From positions 31,491,001 to 31,555,000 of the forward strand of contig JAZBRS010000023.1 in assembly GCA_037176725.1 (NCBI GenBank): a stretch of DNA of 64,000 nucleotides, given 5' to 3'. Numbering within the stretch: position 1 is the first letter of the stretch; every line of letters begins with the position of its first letter. This stretch comes from Posidonia oceanica (Eukaryota > Streptophyta > Magnoliopsida > Alismatales > Posidoniaceae). This document shows, one piece after another, positions 22,990-33,591 of this stretch. A program made the translations under genes and the position numbers. The notes beneath the pieces were generated by a model. That model had not been told where the DNA came from and did no database searches. It saw nothing but the letters and a program-made list of their open reading frames with translations.

Positions 22990-23134
22990 GATATAGGCAT
23001 GCTGATCAAGGGTAGTACCTTTTCAGGTGTATTGCGTTCCAAGGGTCAGGAAGATCTGTTCCGTTCTGGGACAATGGATAGGCATTCCTTGGTTATGCAG
23101 CAACCACTATGTAGGGCCCTTCCCAGTTTGGTTT
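22990..23134 (-). pseudogene. Element B integrase, C-terminal GPY/F end
   Basis: The minus strand from 23129 encodes NWEGPYIV, the GPY/F module of Ty3/gypsy integrases, and further down an LPDPWNAIHLKRYYP-like tail before a stop. It is separated from the main integrase frame by the solo LTR at 23135-26382. Reading frame is kept across the insertion once one GGTTT copy is counted. A stop right after YIVVAA shows further decay. Confidence 0.75.
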
Positions 23135-26100
23135 TGTAGACACCCCATTTTGACAGCCTGGAAGTTGGTTGTTTTCTTTCATAGGCTCGTGTGGACTCTG
23201 GAATGGCATTCTTTTTTTCCTAACCCATTTTTCTAGCCCAAAACCAAGCCCAAAACCTTGCCTAAACTTTAAAAGCCTTACCCCAAGCCTCTTTGCAACT
23301 TTTAAAACCTTCCTAGGCCCAAGCCCAAGCCCATTTGCAGCCTTTGCCAACTGAGTGTGTTGGACGCTGGAATAGGCAGCATCCAACGTTGGACGCGCCC
23401 TATGGCAGTGTCCAACATTGGACGCCCTCAGCTCCAGCGTCCAACGATTCGATTACAGCAGCGGCTGCTCCGCGCCCTTCGGCTCACCGCCCGTCCACTC
23501 CACCGCCTCCCCGCATTTACTACTCGTCCCCTCTTCCACTCCACGCCATCCACTACCTTCGAAGACCAAGTTACTACCCATCTTCTCCTCATCAGCACCA
23601 AAACCGCTCTCTAAGCCCTCACTGCCAGCAGCTGACTTCCGCCGCCCGTACCTGCCACCGCCCTAACCTCGCTGGCCCTCTTACAACACCCATGCCCTCT
23701 CCTGACATCCCTTATGGGTTCCCTACACTCACCAGCACCTGCCACCACTTGCAATTGCCAGAATTTGGCCTGCAACCTTGACTGCCAGCACTTGAACCCA
23801 TGCAAGCTGAACAAAACCGCAAGTTCTAGCCATTTTAGCGGTCACCACATGGAGCCAAGAAGAAATTCGCCACCTCTGAGAGCAAGAGCGAACTCCCTTC
23901 TCCGTCCTTGACCTATTGCCAACCTCTCCGGTGCCTCCAGCATCTCGTGCGACCTCGCCGGAGTAGCTCCGATCAACGCATCAGCAACGCCGACAAGCGA
24001 GGTGGAACCGCCGTTCCAGGCTGTCAAATGGTAAGTTCTCTAGCCCCCATAGGTCATGCATGTCTGATAGTATGTTCCCATGCATTTTCACTTTTTTTTG
24101 AATCCTTTTGGCCACAATTTGTAGCCAGAAGGGAGTTCAGTGTGTTGGATGTGGCATTGGCCGGCGTCCAACACCTTGTCTGGCCTTGCTCTTGTTTTGT
24201 TGCTCTTCATGCTTTGTTATTGTTGGTTCTTTTGCGAATCCATGCTGCATGCTTCCTTAAAGGTCTTCTGATGCTATGTCAAGCCTATTTGCTTGTTCCA
24301 TGCTTGCTTGAATCATCTTTGCATGCTTTAATGTCATTCTATCATCTGCCTGCATTGGACGCCTGGGTGAGCCGCGTCCAACGTTGGACGCTGGTTCACC
24401 TAGCGTCCAACACCCCTGTTAGCTATAACTTGCTGCCATGCTTACGTTATGCCTATTTTTGATGCTATTTCGTGATCCATGCTTGCTTAGAGATGCATGG
24501 CCCCTATGGCAACCATGCTTAGGTTTGCTAGGATCTTTTTAAGTTGCTTGCACCTTTTTGCAAAGTTTAATCCTCTATTTCCATGCTTGCCCTCTTTCTA
24601 TTTTGCTTTTCTTGGATTAAATGTTTGCTATGGATGTTTATTTTGATCTGGTATGCCTTAGTATGTTTGCATGCATATAGGTGGGGTTAGAGCTGAGCTC
24701 CCCCTTTAGTACAGGTGGGTCTGCATGCTGTGGTCGTTGGACGCTGCTGGCTCCAGCGTCTAACGGCCCAGCTCCTCACTTTGTTGTTTAAAGCTTGCAT
24801 GATGTTCTGATATGTTTCCTTGCATGTCTCCTGTGTTTCCATGCATGTTTAGCTTCCTTTGCAACTATTCTTCATCCTTCATTAGATCCTTTGCTATTTT
24901 ATGCAAGTTTTTTGCGTGTTGTGCCTCCTAGGGCGTTGTACGTTGCTGGTGCAGGTGTCCAACATTGGACGTTGGCCTAGCTTGCGTCCAACGTTCTGGT
25001 TCTGCCTCTGGCCTGGCACAAGCTACAGGTAAAGTTTTTTGGTTTCTTATGCTTCCCTTGCTTGCATGTTTGCCCCATGCTCATCCCCAGTAGCCCAAAT
25101 GCATGTCCCCATTTTTATTTTGCCTTGTGTATGCTTTTTTTCTCTTGTTGTCTTCTGGCCTGTGTTAGACGCCTGTCTCTCTGGCGTCTAACGTTGGACG
25201 CCATGCTTAGCGGCGTCCAACAACCTGCTTGCTTTGATCCTTGATCCTGGCTCACCTCCTGCTCTGATTCCTCATCTAATCTTCTGTTAGGTTAGTCCTG
25301 CATGTCATGTACCCATTTAGTTGCATTCATGCATCTGTATTGCATCCATATAGCTAGAATGCACTGATTTCTAAATGTTGCATGTTGTCTGCCTCCAGCA
25401 GTTGTTGGACGCCAGCAATGGCAGTGTCCAACGTTGGACGCTGCTGTTGCCAGCGTCCAATGCTTGCAGTTGGCTTGACTCAGTTTTAAAATGCCGATTT
25501 TGCTCCGCTCGTCGTTTTCCGTGTTTTATTGCTTCTAATGCTTGCTGCAACCCCTATGCATGCTGCCTAACCCTTGTTTGGATCTTACGCCTTGCTTTCG
25601 CCTTGTTTTCTGCATCTTGCACTGCTTTCCCCCCATTTGCCTCGTTTTCCGCATATTGCATCGTTTTCCGCATGTTTGCCTCGTTTCCCGTGCCCTGCAT
25701 TGTTTTCCGCATTTCGCATCATTTTCGGCACCTAGTTTCCTTTATCGCTTGCATGTCGTTTGCATTGCTTGGTTTTCCTGGCAGTTTTGCTTTATTGCCT
25801 GCATCTGCATTTAGGGCTATGATGCTTACTGCTTAGGAGTTCTCACGACCCAGGGTCCGCCTAGTTCGGAACACTAGCAGCGTTGCTGAGCACATAGATA
25901 GCACGTTTATTTCCCATGCATAGCAGGTAGGCATTCATGGCATTTAAGCATTAGGCTAGCATTTCCCTGCATTAGCGTGAGATTGCCTACGAAAGATCGA
26001 CTCTCGGACGTATCGGGGGTGCCTAACACCTTCCCCATGCGTAACAGGAGTCCTTGCCCTTTCTCTTGGCTCGCATCGACCTTTCCTTTATCCTAGGCAT

Positions 26101-26382
26101 GAGTCATAGCATAGCATAGCATTGCATTGCATCCCTTTGCCCCCTCCTTGCATCCAGTTTTACATGTCTTTTCATGTGTTACCCTTGGTTTTTCCTGTCT
26201 TCCAATTCAATAGATTTGGTGGCGACTCCGATTTTGTCTTATCATCTTTTCTTTTCCTTTTTGCCAGCGTTTCCGAGTCAAGTTTCTTCCCTCGGATCTT
26301 GCCGTATATAGTGAGCCTATTTTGATCGGTGCATGTGAGCTTTGGTATCGTGCATGGACGATCAGAATTCAGGATTACTACA
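23135..26382 (+). mobile_element. Solo LTR of family A inside element B integrase
   Basis: The ends are TGTAGACACC (23135) and GGATTACTACA (26382). The target duplication GGTTT is perfect (23130-23134 and 26383-26387). The sequence matches 29194-32439 over its length by eye, with moderate divergence. No internal region is present, so it is a solo LTR from LTR-LTR recombination. Seven hairpin clusters of 28-29 nt units lie at 23359-23445 (three units), about 24144, 24354-24411, about 24738, about 24935-24992, about 25165-25220 and about 25404-25460. Confidence 0.9.
23359..23445. repeat. Three tandem 29-nt hairpin units
   Basis: Units 23359-23387, 23388-23416 and 23417-23445 are each exactly 29 nt and directly adjacent. 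Each is a 9-nt arm GTTGGACGC (or one change), 11 nt, and a 9-nt arm GCGTCCAAC (or one or two changes). Unit borders form the 18-bp palindrome GCGTCCAACGTTGGACGC or a near copy. Confidence 0.9.
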
Positions 26383-27430
26383 GGTTTCAACTTTCCCTTT
26401 GGGTGGGGCTTATTGTAGGGCAACACTTCTTTAAGCACTAGATCACTAATTTTAAATTTGCGTTCAATTACTTTCTTTTGGTAAGCCTTGGTTAACCTTT
26501 GTTGGTAGACACGCGTATGCTCGGCGGCTGCCAGCCATTTCTCATCAAGGAGTTCCAAATGAAGGAGTAAAGCTTGCTTCTTTTCTTTGGCAGACATTCT
26601 CCTATCAATCTTAATTCTTATTGAGGGGATCAGGATCTCGTATGGGACCACTGCTTCCATACCAAAGGCTAAAGCATAGGGGGTTTGACCCGTTGCCGTC
26701 CTTATGGTGGTGCGGTATGCCCATAACGCATTAACAAGCTTATTTGACCAATCCGATCCCTTAGCGTCTTCTACCATCTTTTTAATGATTTTGATTAAGG
26801 TTTTATTAGTAGCTTCTGCTTGACCGTTCCCTTGTGGGTAATATGGGGAAGAGTGGTGTAGAGTGATACCGAATTTTTGGCATAACCGCTTGAACTCTTC
26901 TGAGATGAAGATCGGTCCGTTGTCTGCTACTAAGGCTTTAGGCACCCCGAACCTTGCGATGATATTTCGTTGTACGAATCGGCACAGGGTCGTGGCTTTG
27001 ATGTTCGCGAACGTCTCTGCTTCTGCCCATTTGGTGAAGTATTCCGTCGCCGTTAGGATGAAAGTGATGCCCTTTCCCTGATGGATGGGTCCCACCACAT
27101 CGAAGGCCCACATGGAGAAAGGCCATGGTGTTGATAAAGCGTGAAGCACTGAAGCTGGAGCATGAATCTTGTTGGCATGCAGCTGGCAGCTCTTGCACTG
27201 CTTGACTTTACTTGCGCAGTCAACTTCCATGGTAGGCCAGTAATATCCCCTTCTGATGATCATCTTAGCCATGAACTGGGAGTTGATGTGGCCCCTGCAG
27301 ACTCCCTCATGTGTTTCCTTGAGAATCTCGGCTGACTCAGATGCATCCACACATCGGAGTTCAATCCCTAGGGGTGTTCTCCGGAAGAGTGTGTTTGCTC
27401 TGATGTAGTACTTCGTAGCCATCCTCCTTA
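26383..27430 (-). pseudogene. Element B integrase, main part
   Basis: An open minus-strand frame covers the integrase: an N-terminal HHCC zinc region (HEGVCRGH ... CKSCQLH), then the catalytic core with D of FDVVGPI, D of VADNGPIF and E of GNGQAEATNK, then a basic C-terminal region ending at the LTR junction just before the GPY/F motif. All three catalytic residues are present. The enzyme would insert the cDNA copy into the host chromosome. The frame is broken only by the solo LTR, which adds foreign codons down to 26172. It is the best preserved pol domain of B and is in frame with the archaeal-type RNase H before it. Confidence 0.9.
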
Positions 27431-27602
27431 GTGCTTCTCTGTCCTTGGGAGTTGCATAGGTCGGGAAGGTGCGATCTTGTACATAATTTTGTATGTCATA
27501 ATACCACGGGTTGCCATCGCCATTTACTTCTGTAGCTCCTTGATAACAAACCTCTGTGCATATTAAGCTTTCCTGGTTTAGTTCCTCTCTGAGTTTTTGA
27601 AC

Positions 27603-28064
27603 TCATTCAGTGGCAGACTCCACTATTGGTGCGCTGATTCTTTGCACCGTGATGGATTGCTTGTCTGTCTCTGAGCTGAAGGGGAGTGAGGATGCTAATG
27701 AGGCCAATGAATCAGCCAGGATGTTGTTGCTTCTAAGTGTGTGCACATACATAACCCTGTCAAACTTCTTCAGTAAGGCTTTAGCTAGGTTGCGGTATTC
27801 CTGCAACTTTGGCGAGAGGGTCTTGTATTTGTTGAGGACTTGCCGTATGACAAGCTGTGAGTCCCCAACTACTTTTAGTCTTCTTGCCCCTAGATCAAGA
27901 GCCATTCGAAGCCCTAGAATGAGTGCCTCGTATTCTGCAATGTTATTACTTGCTGAGAAGAGTAGTTGGGCTACAGCGGGGAGAACAATACCCTTTGGAG
28001 TGAGGAGTGTTGCCCCTATCCCAGTGCCTGGTGAATTAAGCGTCCATCGAAATGGAGGGTCCAT
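27603..28064 (-). pseudogene. Element B second RNase H (archaeal type, aRNH)
   Basis: The minus frame shows the archaeal-type RNase H pattern: SASNNIAEYEALILGLRMAL, then VVGDSQLVIRQV, and a late NNILADSLASLAS. A second RNase H of this kind between the usual RNase H and integrase is the mark of Tat-lineage Ty3/gypsy elements (Ogre, Retand and relatives). The first catalytic Asp (HFDG) is encoded just upstream in another frame, so a one-base deletion near 28045 breaks the domain. The stop at 27603 follows the domain. Confidence 0.8.
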
Positions 28065-28207
28065 TCTTTGATGAGTGGCATGACACTACTGATTGCCAGT
28101 ATTTCCTCGTCTAGGAAATCTGTTGATATTGGCTGATACTCTGACACAGGTAGCCCGGTGAGTTGATCCGCGATAGCTTGCCCCTTGATCGCCTTCTGAG
28201 TGATGAA

Positions 28208-28546
28208 CTATAGGTCGAACTCAGTAAGGAGCATTTGCCATCGTGCTAGCCTTCCGGACAATGCTGGTTTCTTGAACAAGTACTTGATAGGGTCCATCTT
28301 GGTTAAGTAGCAGACTTTGTGTGCCAGAAAGTAGTGCCTGAGCTTCTGTGAGGCCCATACTAAGGCTAGGCAATGTCTCTCGATCTGGGAGTACTTCCTC
28401 TCGTATTCAATGAACGTTCTGCTGAGGTAATAAATCGCTTTCTCCTTCCTTCTAGTCTCATCATGTTGTGCAAGGACGACACCTACCGAGTTATCAGTAA
28501 CGGCCAAGTAGAGTAGCAATGGCCTCTCGGGGACTAGAGCAGTCAA
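28208..28546 (-). pseudogene. Element B first RNase H (Ty3/gypsy type)
   Basis: The minus frame encodes LYLAVTDNSVGVVLAQ, AIYYLSRTF, YSQIERHCLALVWA and LSGRLARWQMLLTEFDL, the typical gypsy RNase H run following RT. It degrades the RNA strand of the RNA-DNA hybrid during reverse transcription. It is in frame with the RT part to its right, separated by TAG at 28592-28594 (likely from CAG), and ends in a second TAG at 28208-28210 after EFDL. Confidence 0.85.
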
Positions 28547-28591
28547 TACTGGAGGGTTGAGGAGGTAGAGTTTTAGCTCATCAAAGGCCTT

Positions 28592-29193
28592 CTAACAGGT
28601 GTGATCCCACTTGAATTCCGTGCCGCCTTTTAAAAGCTCATAGAATGGTCTACACTTTTCTGCATGCTGAGAGATGAATCTGCGGATAAACTGTAGCCTC
28701 CCTATGAGTCCTCTGAGCTCCTTGACATTCTTTGGAGGTGGCATGGCTGTTATAGCTTTAGCTTTGGTGGGATCGACTTCTATGCCCCTTTTGCTCACTA
28801 TGAAGCCAAGTAGCTTTTCGGCAGTAACCCCGAAGACACACTTCTTGGGGTTCATTCTGAGATTGTACTGGTCTGCTCTCCGGAGTACTCTTTCTAGTGC
28901 TTCAAAGTGTCCCTCTCTTGATTTTGACTTTACTAACAAATCATCCACATAGCACTCCATGCAATCATGTATCATGTCGTGAAAGATTGCCATCATAGCC
29001 CTCTGATAGGTGGCTCCAGCGTTCTTTAATCCGAACGGCATGACTACATAGCAGTAGGTTCCCCATGGAGTGGTAAATGAGGTTTTCTCCTGATCTTCTT
29101 CTGCAAGTTTAATCTGGTTGTAACCAGAGAAACCGTCCTTGAATGAGAGCATCTCATGGCCTGCAGTGTTGTCTATGAGGATGTCGATATGTG
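28592..29193 (-). pseudogene. Element B reverse transcriptase, C-terminal part
   Basis: This holds the fingers/palm motifs of Ty3/gypsy RT: MLSFKDGFSGYNQI, FTTPWGTYCYVVMPFGL, the catalytic YVDD (YVDDLLVKS) and NPKKCVFGV. The 12 kb element A is inserted just upstream. Reading frame and sequence continue exactly at 41203 when one ATGTG target copy is counted, so the RT was intact at that point when the insertion happened. The RT N-terminal part is at 41203-41600. Confidence 0.9.
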
Positions 29194-32100
29194 TGTAGAC
29201 ACCCCATTCTGATAGCCTGGAGATTGGTTGTTTCTTTCACAGGCTCGTGTGGACTCTGGAATGGCCCTTGTTTTCCTAACCCTTTTTTTCCAACCCAAAC
29301 CCAAGCCCAAAACCTTGCCCAAACCCTAGAAGCCTTTACCAAGCCTCTTTTGCACATTTTCAAACCTTCCTAAGCCCAAGCCCAAGTCCATTTGTAGCTT
29401 TTGCCAACTGAGCGTGTTCTACGCTGGAACAGGCAACGTCCAACGTTGGACGCTTGCTGTGCCAGCGTCCAACGTTGGACGCGCCCTGTGCTGGCGTCCA
29501 ATGTTGGACGCCTCCTGCTCCAGTGCCCAATGGCACGGCTACAGCAGCAGCTGTTCCGCCCCTTCCAGCTCACCAGCCGTCCAATCCCCCGCCTCCCCGC
29601 ACTTACTACCTGTCCTCTCTCGCCCTCCAGCTCATCGACTACCTTCCAAGGATGAGTAACTACCTAAGAGACCAATCATTTCAAATTCAACCGAAAACCC
29701 GCTCTCTCCGCCCTTACAACCTTCGGCTGCCCGTGTCAGCCACCGCCGTGGCTTCGCCGGCCATCTGACATGCCTCTGCCAAAGCCCTGACATTCCTCGA
29801 GCCTCCCACACACCCATAAGCCTCTGACATCGCCTGCAACCGCCTGCAAATCCTCTGCCAAAGCCGCAGCTCGCACACAAACCCATGCACCAGATGCACA
29901 AAACTGCCCCCTTCCCTCCATTCCAACATTCACCACACCAAGCCAAAGGAGAATTTGCCACTTCCAAGAGCAAGAGCGATATCCCCTCTCCGTCCTCGAC
30001 CAGTTGCCAACCTCTCTGGTGCCTCCAGCTGCCTGTGCGTGCTCGCCGAAGTAGCTGCTGCCAGCACCTCCGCAACTCCGGCAAGTAGGGTGGAGCCGCC
30101 GTTCCAGGCCACCAAACGGTAAGCACTCCATCCCCTTAGGTCTTGCATGCTTAGTAGTACGTCCCCATGCAGTTTTACGCTTTTTTGAATTCTTTTGGTC
30201 GTGATTCACGGCCAAGAAGGAGTTCAGTGTGTTGGACGCACCAGCTGGTGCGTCCAACGTTGGACGCGGCATAGGCCGGCGTCCAACGCTCTGTCTTGCC
30301 TTGCTCCTGTTTTGATGCCTTCCATGCTTTATCATTGCTTGTTTTTATGTAAACCCATGCTATATGCTTCCTTAAATGTTCTCTGATGCCATGCCATGCT
30401 TATTAGCTTGTTCCATGCTTGTTTGAATCCTCTTTGCATGCTCTGATGACCATCTGTCTCCTGCCTGCGTTGGACGCCAGGGTGAGCCGCGTCCAACGTT
30501 GGACGCTGGTTCACCCCGTGTCCAACACTCCTGTTAGCCATAGCTTGTTGCCATGCCTATATCATGCATATTTTTGATGCTATTTTGTGATCCATGCTTG
30601 CTTAGAGATGCCTGGCCCCTATGGCAACCATGCTTAGGTTTGCTAGGATTTCTTTAAGTTGCTCATTCCCTTTTGCAAGTTTTAAGCCTATATTCTTATG
30701 CATGCTCCCTTTTTATCTTGTCCTCTTGGATTTAATGCTTGCCATGTTTGCTGTGGATGTCTATTTTGTCCTGGTTTGCCTTAGCATAACTGCATGCATG
30801 TAGGTGGGGTCAGAGCTGAGCTCCCCCTTTAGAACAGGTAGGTCTGCATGCTCTGGTCGTTGGACACCAGAGCCTTCAGCGTCCAACGTTGGACGCTGCT
30901 GGCTCTAGTGTCCAACGTCCTGGCTCTTCATCTTACTGTTTAAAGCTAGTTTAATGCTCTGATCTTGCTTGTTTGCCTATCTACTGTGTTCCCATGCATG
31001 CTTAGCCTCTTTAGCAACTGTTCTTTAACTTCTGTGGATTATTTTGCTATTTTATGCATGTTTTTTTGTGTGCTGTGCCTCCCAGGGCATTGTACGCTGT
31101 TGGTGTTGGCGTCCAACATTAGACGCCGGCCTAGCTTGCGTCCAACGACCTGGTTGTGTCTCTGACCTGGCACAGGCTGCAGGTAAGGTTCTTTCTGGTT
31201 CCTTTGTGACCCCATGCTTGTATGCTTGCCCTATGCTTTTATCCAGTAGCCCCAATGCATGCTCCCATTTTTATTTTGCCATTGTATGCCTCTTTCTCTC
31301 CCCTGCCTTCTGTTCTGTGTTAGACACCTGCCTCTCTGGCGTCTAACGTTGGACGACAAGTCTACAGTGCGTCCAACAACCTACTTGCTTTAATCTTGGA
31401 TTCTGGCTTGCACCTTACTCTGATCCCTCTTCTAATCTTCTGTTAGGTTAGATCTGCATGTTAGGCACCCATGTAGTTGCATTTTTGCATCTGCATTGCA
31501 TCCATGTAGCTAGAATGCACTGTTTTCCAAAACTTGCATGCTGTCTGCCTCCAGTAGGTGTTGGACGCCAGCAATGCTAGCATCCAACGTTGGACGCTGG
31601 TGTTGCCAACGTCCAATGCTTGCAAATGGCTGACAACCATTTTAAAATGCCGATTTCGCTTCGCTTGCCGTTTTCTGCATTTTTTCGCTTCTTTGGCTTG
31701 CTGCAACCCCTATGCATGTTGCCCAACCCTTTGTTTTAGCTTTGCACCCCGTTTTGCACTGTTTTCCGCATTTCGCATGGTTTTCCGCACCTGTCTTGCT
31801 TTATCGCTTGCATGTCGCTTGCATTGCTTGGTTTCCTTGTCGTTTTGTTTTATCGCCTGCATCTGCATATAGGTTAGTGATGCTTACTGCTTAGGAGTTC
31901 TCACGAACCAGGGTCCGCCCAGTTCGGAACACTAGCAGCGTGGCTGAGCACATAAATAGCACGTTTATTTCCCTTGCATAGTAGGTAGGCATTTATGGCA
32001 TTTAGGCATTAGGCTAGCAATTCCCTGCATTAACGTGAGATTGCCTAAGAAAGACCGACTCTCGGACGTATCAGGGGTGCCTAACACCTTCCCCGTGCGT

Positions 32101-32439
32101 AACAGGAGTCCTTGCCCTTTCTCTTGCCTCGCATCGACCTTCTCCTTTATCCTAGGCTCGAGTCATAGCATAGCTTAGCTTAGCATTGCATCCCTTTGCC
32201 CCTCCTTGCATCCGGTTTCGCATGTCTTTCCATGCTTAACCCCATGTTTTCCCTGTCTTCTAATTTAATAGACCCGGTGGTGACTCCAAATTGTCTTATC
32301 ATTTCTTTTCTTTTCTTTTGCCAGTGTTTCCAAGTCGAGTTTCTTCCCTCGGGTCCAACCGCATATAGTGAGCCTATTTTGATCGGTGCACGCAAGCTTT
32401 GGTAACATGCATGGACGATCAGAATTCAGGATTACTACA
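29194..32439 (+). mobile_element. Element A 5' LTR
   Basis: This is 3246 bp with TG...CA ends. Hairpin clusters: four adjacent 29-nt units at 29416-29531, and pairs at 30231-30287, about 30472-30527, about 30860-30916, about 31093-31147, about 31319-31373 and about 31560-31616. A GC-rich block (29530-30115) ends in a donor-like ACG|GTAAGCAC. The ORFs inside are not genes. Confidence 0.9.
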
Positions 32440-32440
32440 A

Positions 32441-32460
32441 TGGCGACTTCGCTGGGGATA
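32441..32460 (+). promoter_or_regulatory. Primer binding site of element A (tRNA-Arg type)
   Basis: TGGCGACTTCGCTGGGGATA lies one base after the LTR end. It fits, with about two mismatches, the complement of the 3' end of plant tRNA-Arg(ACG) as I recall it, the primer reported for Ogre-like elements. Confidence 0.7.
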
Positions 32461-33591
32461 AGTACTCCAGCTTTCGCCTTGGCATTCTCGCCGCTTGCTT
32501 CTGTGTTTTGCTTGCCGTTTGCTTTTGCCTGCTTTACTTGCTTACCTCCTTGCTTGTTTATTTACCTGCTTGTTGCCATGATTGCTTGCACTGCCTCATT
32601 TGCCTGCATCACATGTCTAAATACTTTCTTGGCACACCATGCATGCCTTTTGAATAATGAATGCTTCCTTTTACACCAATGCAATGCCACTGCACCTGCA
32701 CATGCTATGTATACCTGGTTTTTGCTATGATAAGTGTTTTCTTTCACTATCATGTTCACACACACATACACATGCCATGCCCATGCCTTTTGCAATGATG
32801 TGTGTTGCTTGCTTGGCATGATTTGGTGATTTTCTTCCCCTTTTGCATTAAGCCTAAGGACAATTAGAGACTGATTGCTTCCCCCATGGCTAATTAAAAG
32901 CAGCAAGTAAAAAGAACTTCTAGGAGCAACTAGAGACTGCAAACACACCTGCACCTCCTTGAGTTAATAAAATACGCAAGATAAAACACGAAGCATTTGC
33001 ATAAAGCATCATATAGGGCATGCATTCTTCTCATCTGAGTCCACCTACAGTCTGAGAAGGATAGTCCCGGTCACTTGCCCCCAGCACTTTGGCGTGGTGT
33101 AAGTAGATCGGTTTGTCCCCCTTGTCAGGGGGCCGCGTCGATGTTAGTAGAGGGTACCACCCATGCTTCTGGCAGGGTCAAGGCCACCTACGCACCACTA
33201 CATCACCACCTGAGCTTTGGGCTAGTTTTAAGACGTGGGACCTGCTTTTTTCTAGCCTGAGTCGGCAACCCGTGCACCCCTGAGCGTCCAAAGTAGACTG
33301 CCTACTAGGACACCCTAGATTGGTGAGGGAGAGCATGCTAGAAAGCATACATTTGCATTCATATCATACATTAACACATTTGCTTTTACTTTCGAGTTCT
33401 AATCCCTTGTTATTTGTTTGCCTTTCGCGCAAAGGACTGTCAGCGAGTTCCTGAGCTGGAGCTTGAGTGCCTTCTTTTGCTGACGCCCCTGTTGCGACCC
33501 TTGCTTCCGATCATCCCCTGTTCCGAGCTATTTTGCCTTTGCGATAATAGCTCCTCCTAGGATTCGCCCTCTTGCCCCTGCTCGTAGCCAT
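32461..33591 (+). other. Element A untranslated leader
   Basis: About 1.1 kb between primer site and gag has no recognisable coding content. Small frames at 32386-32730 and 33075-33260 are not supported. A C/T-rich section leads to the gag start at 33592. Confidence 0.5.

Noticed and set aside
23359..23445. CRISPR-like array (29-nt repeated palindromic units)
   Set aside because: Units abut with no spacers, the middles vary and no cas genes exist; the sequence is plant retrotransposon.
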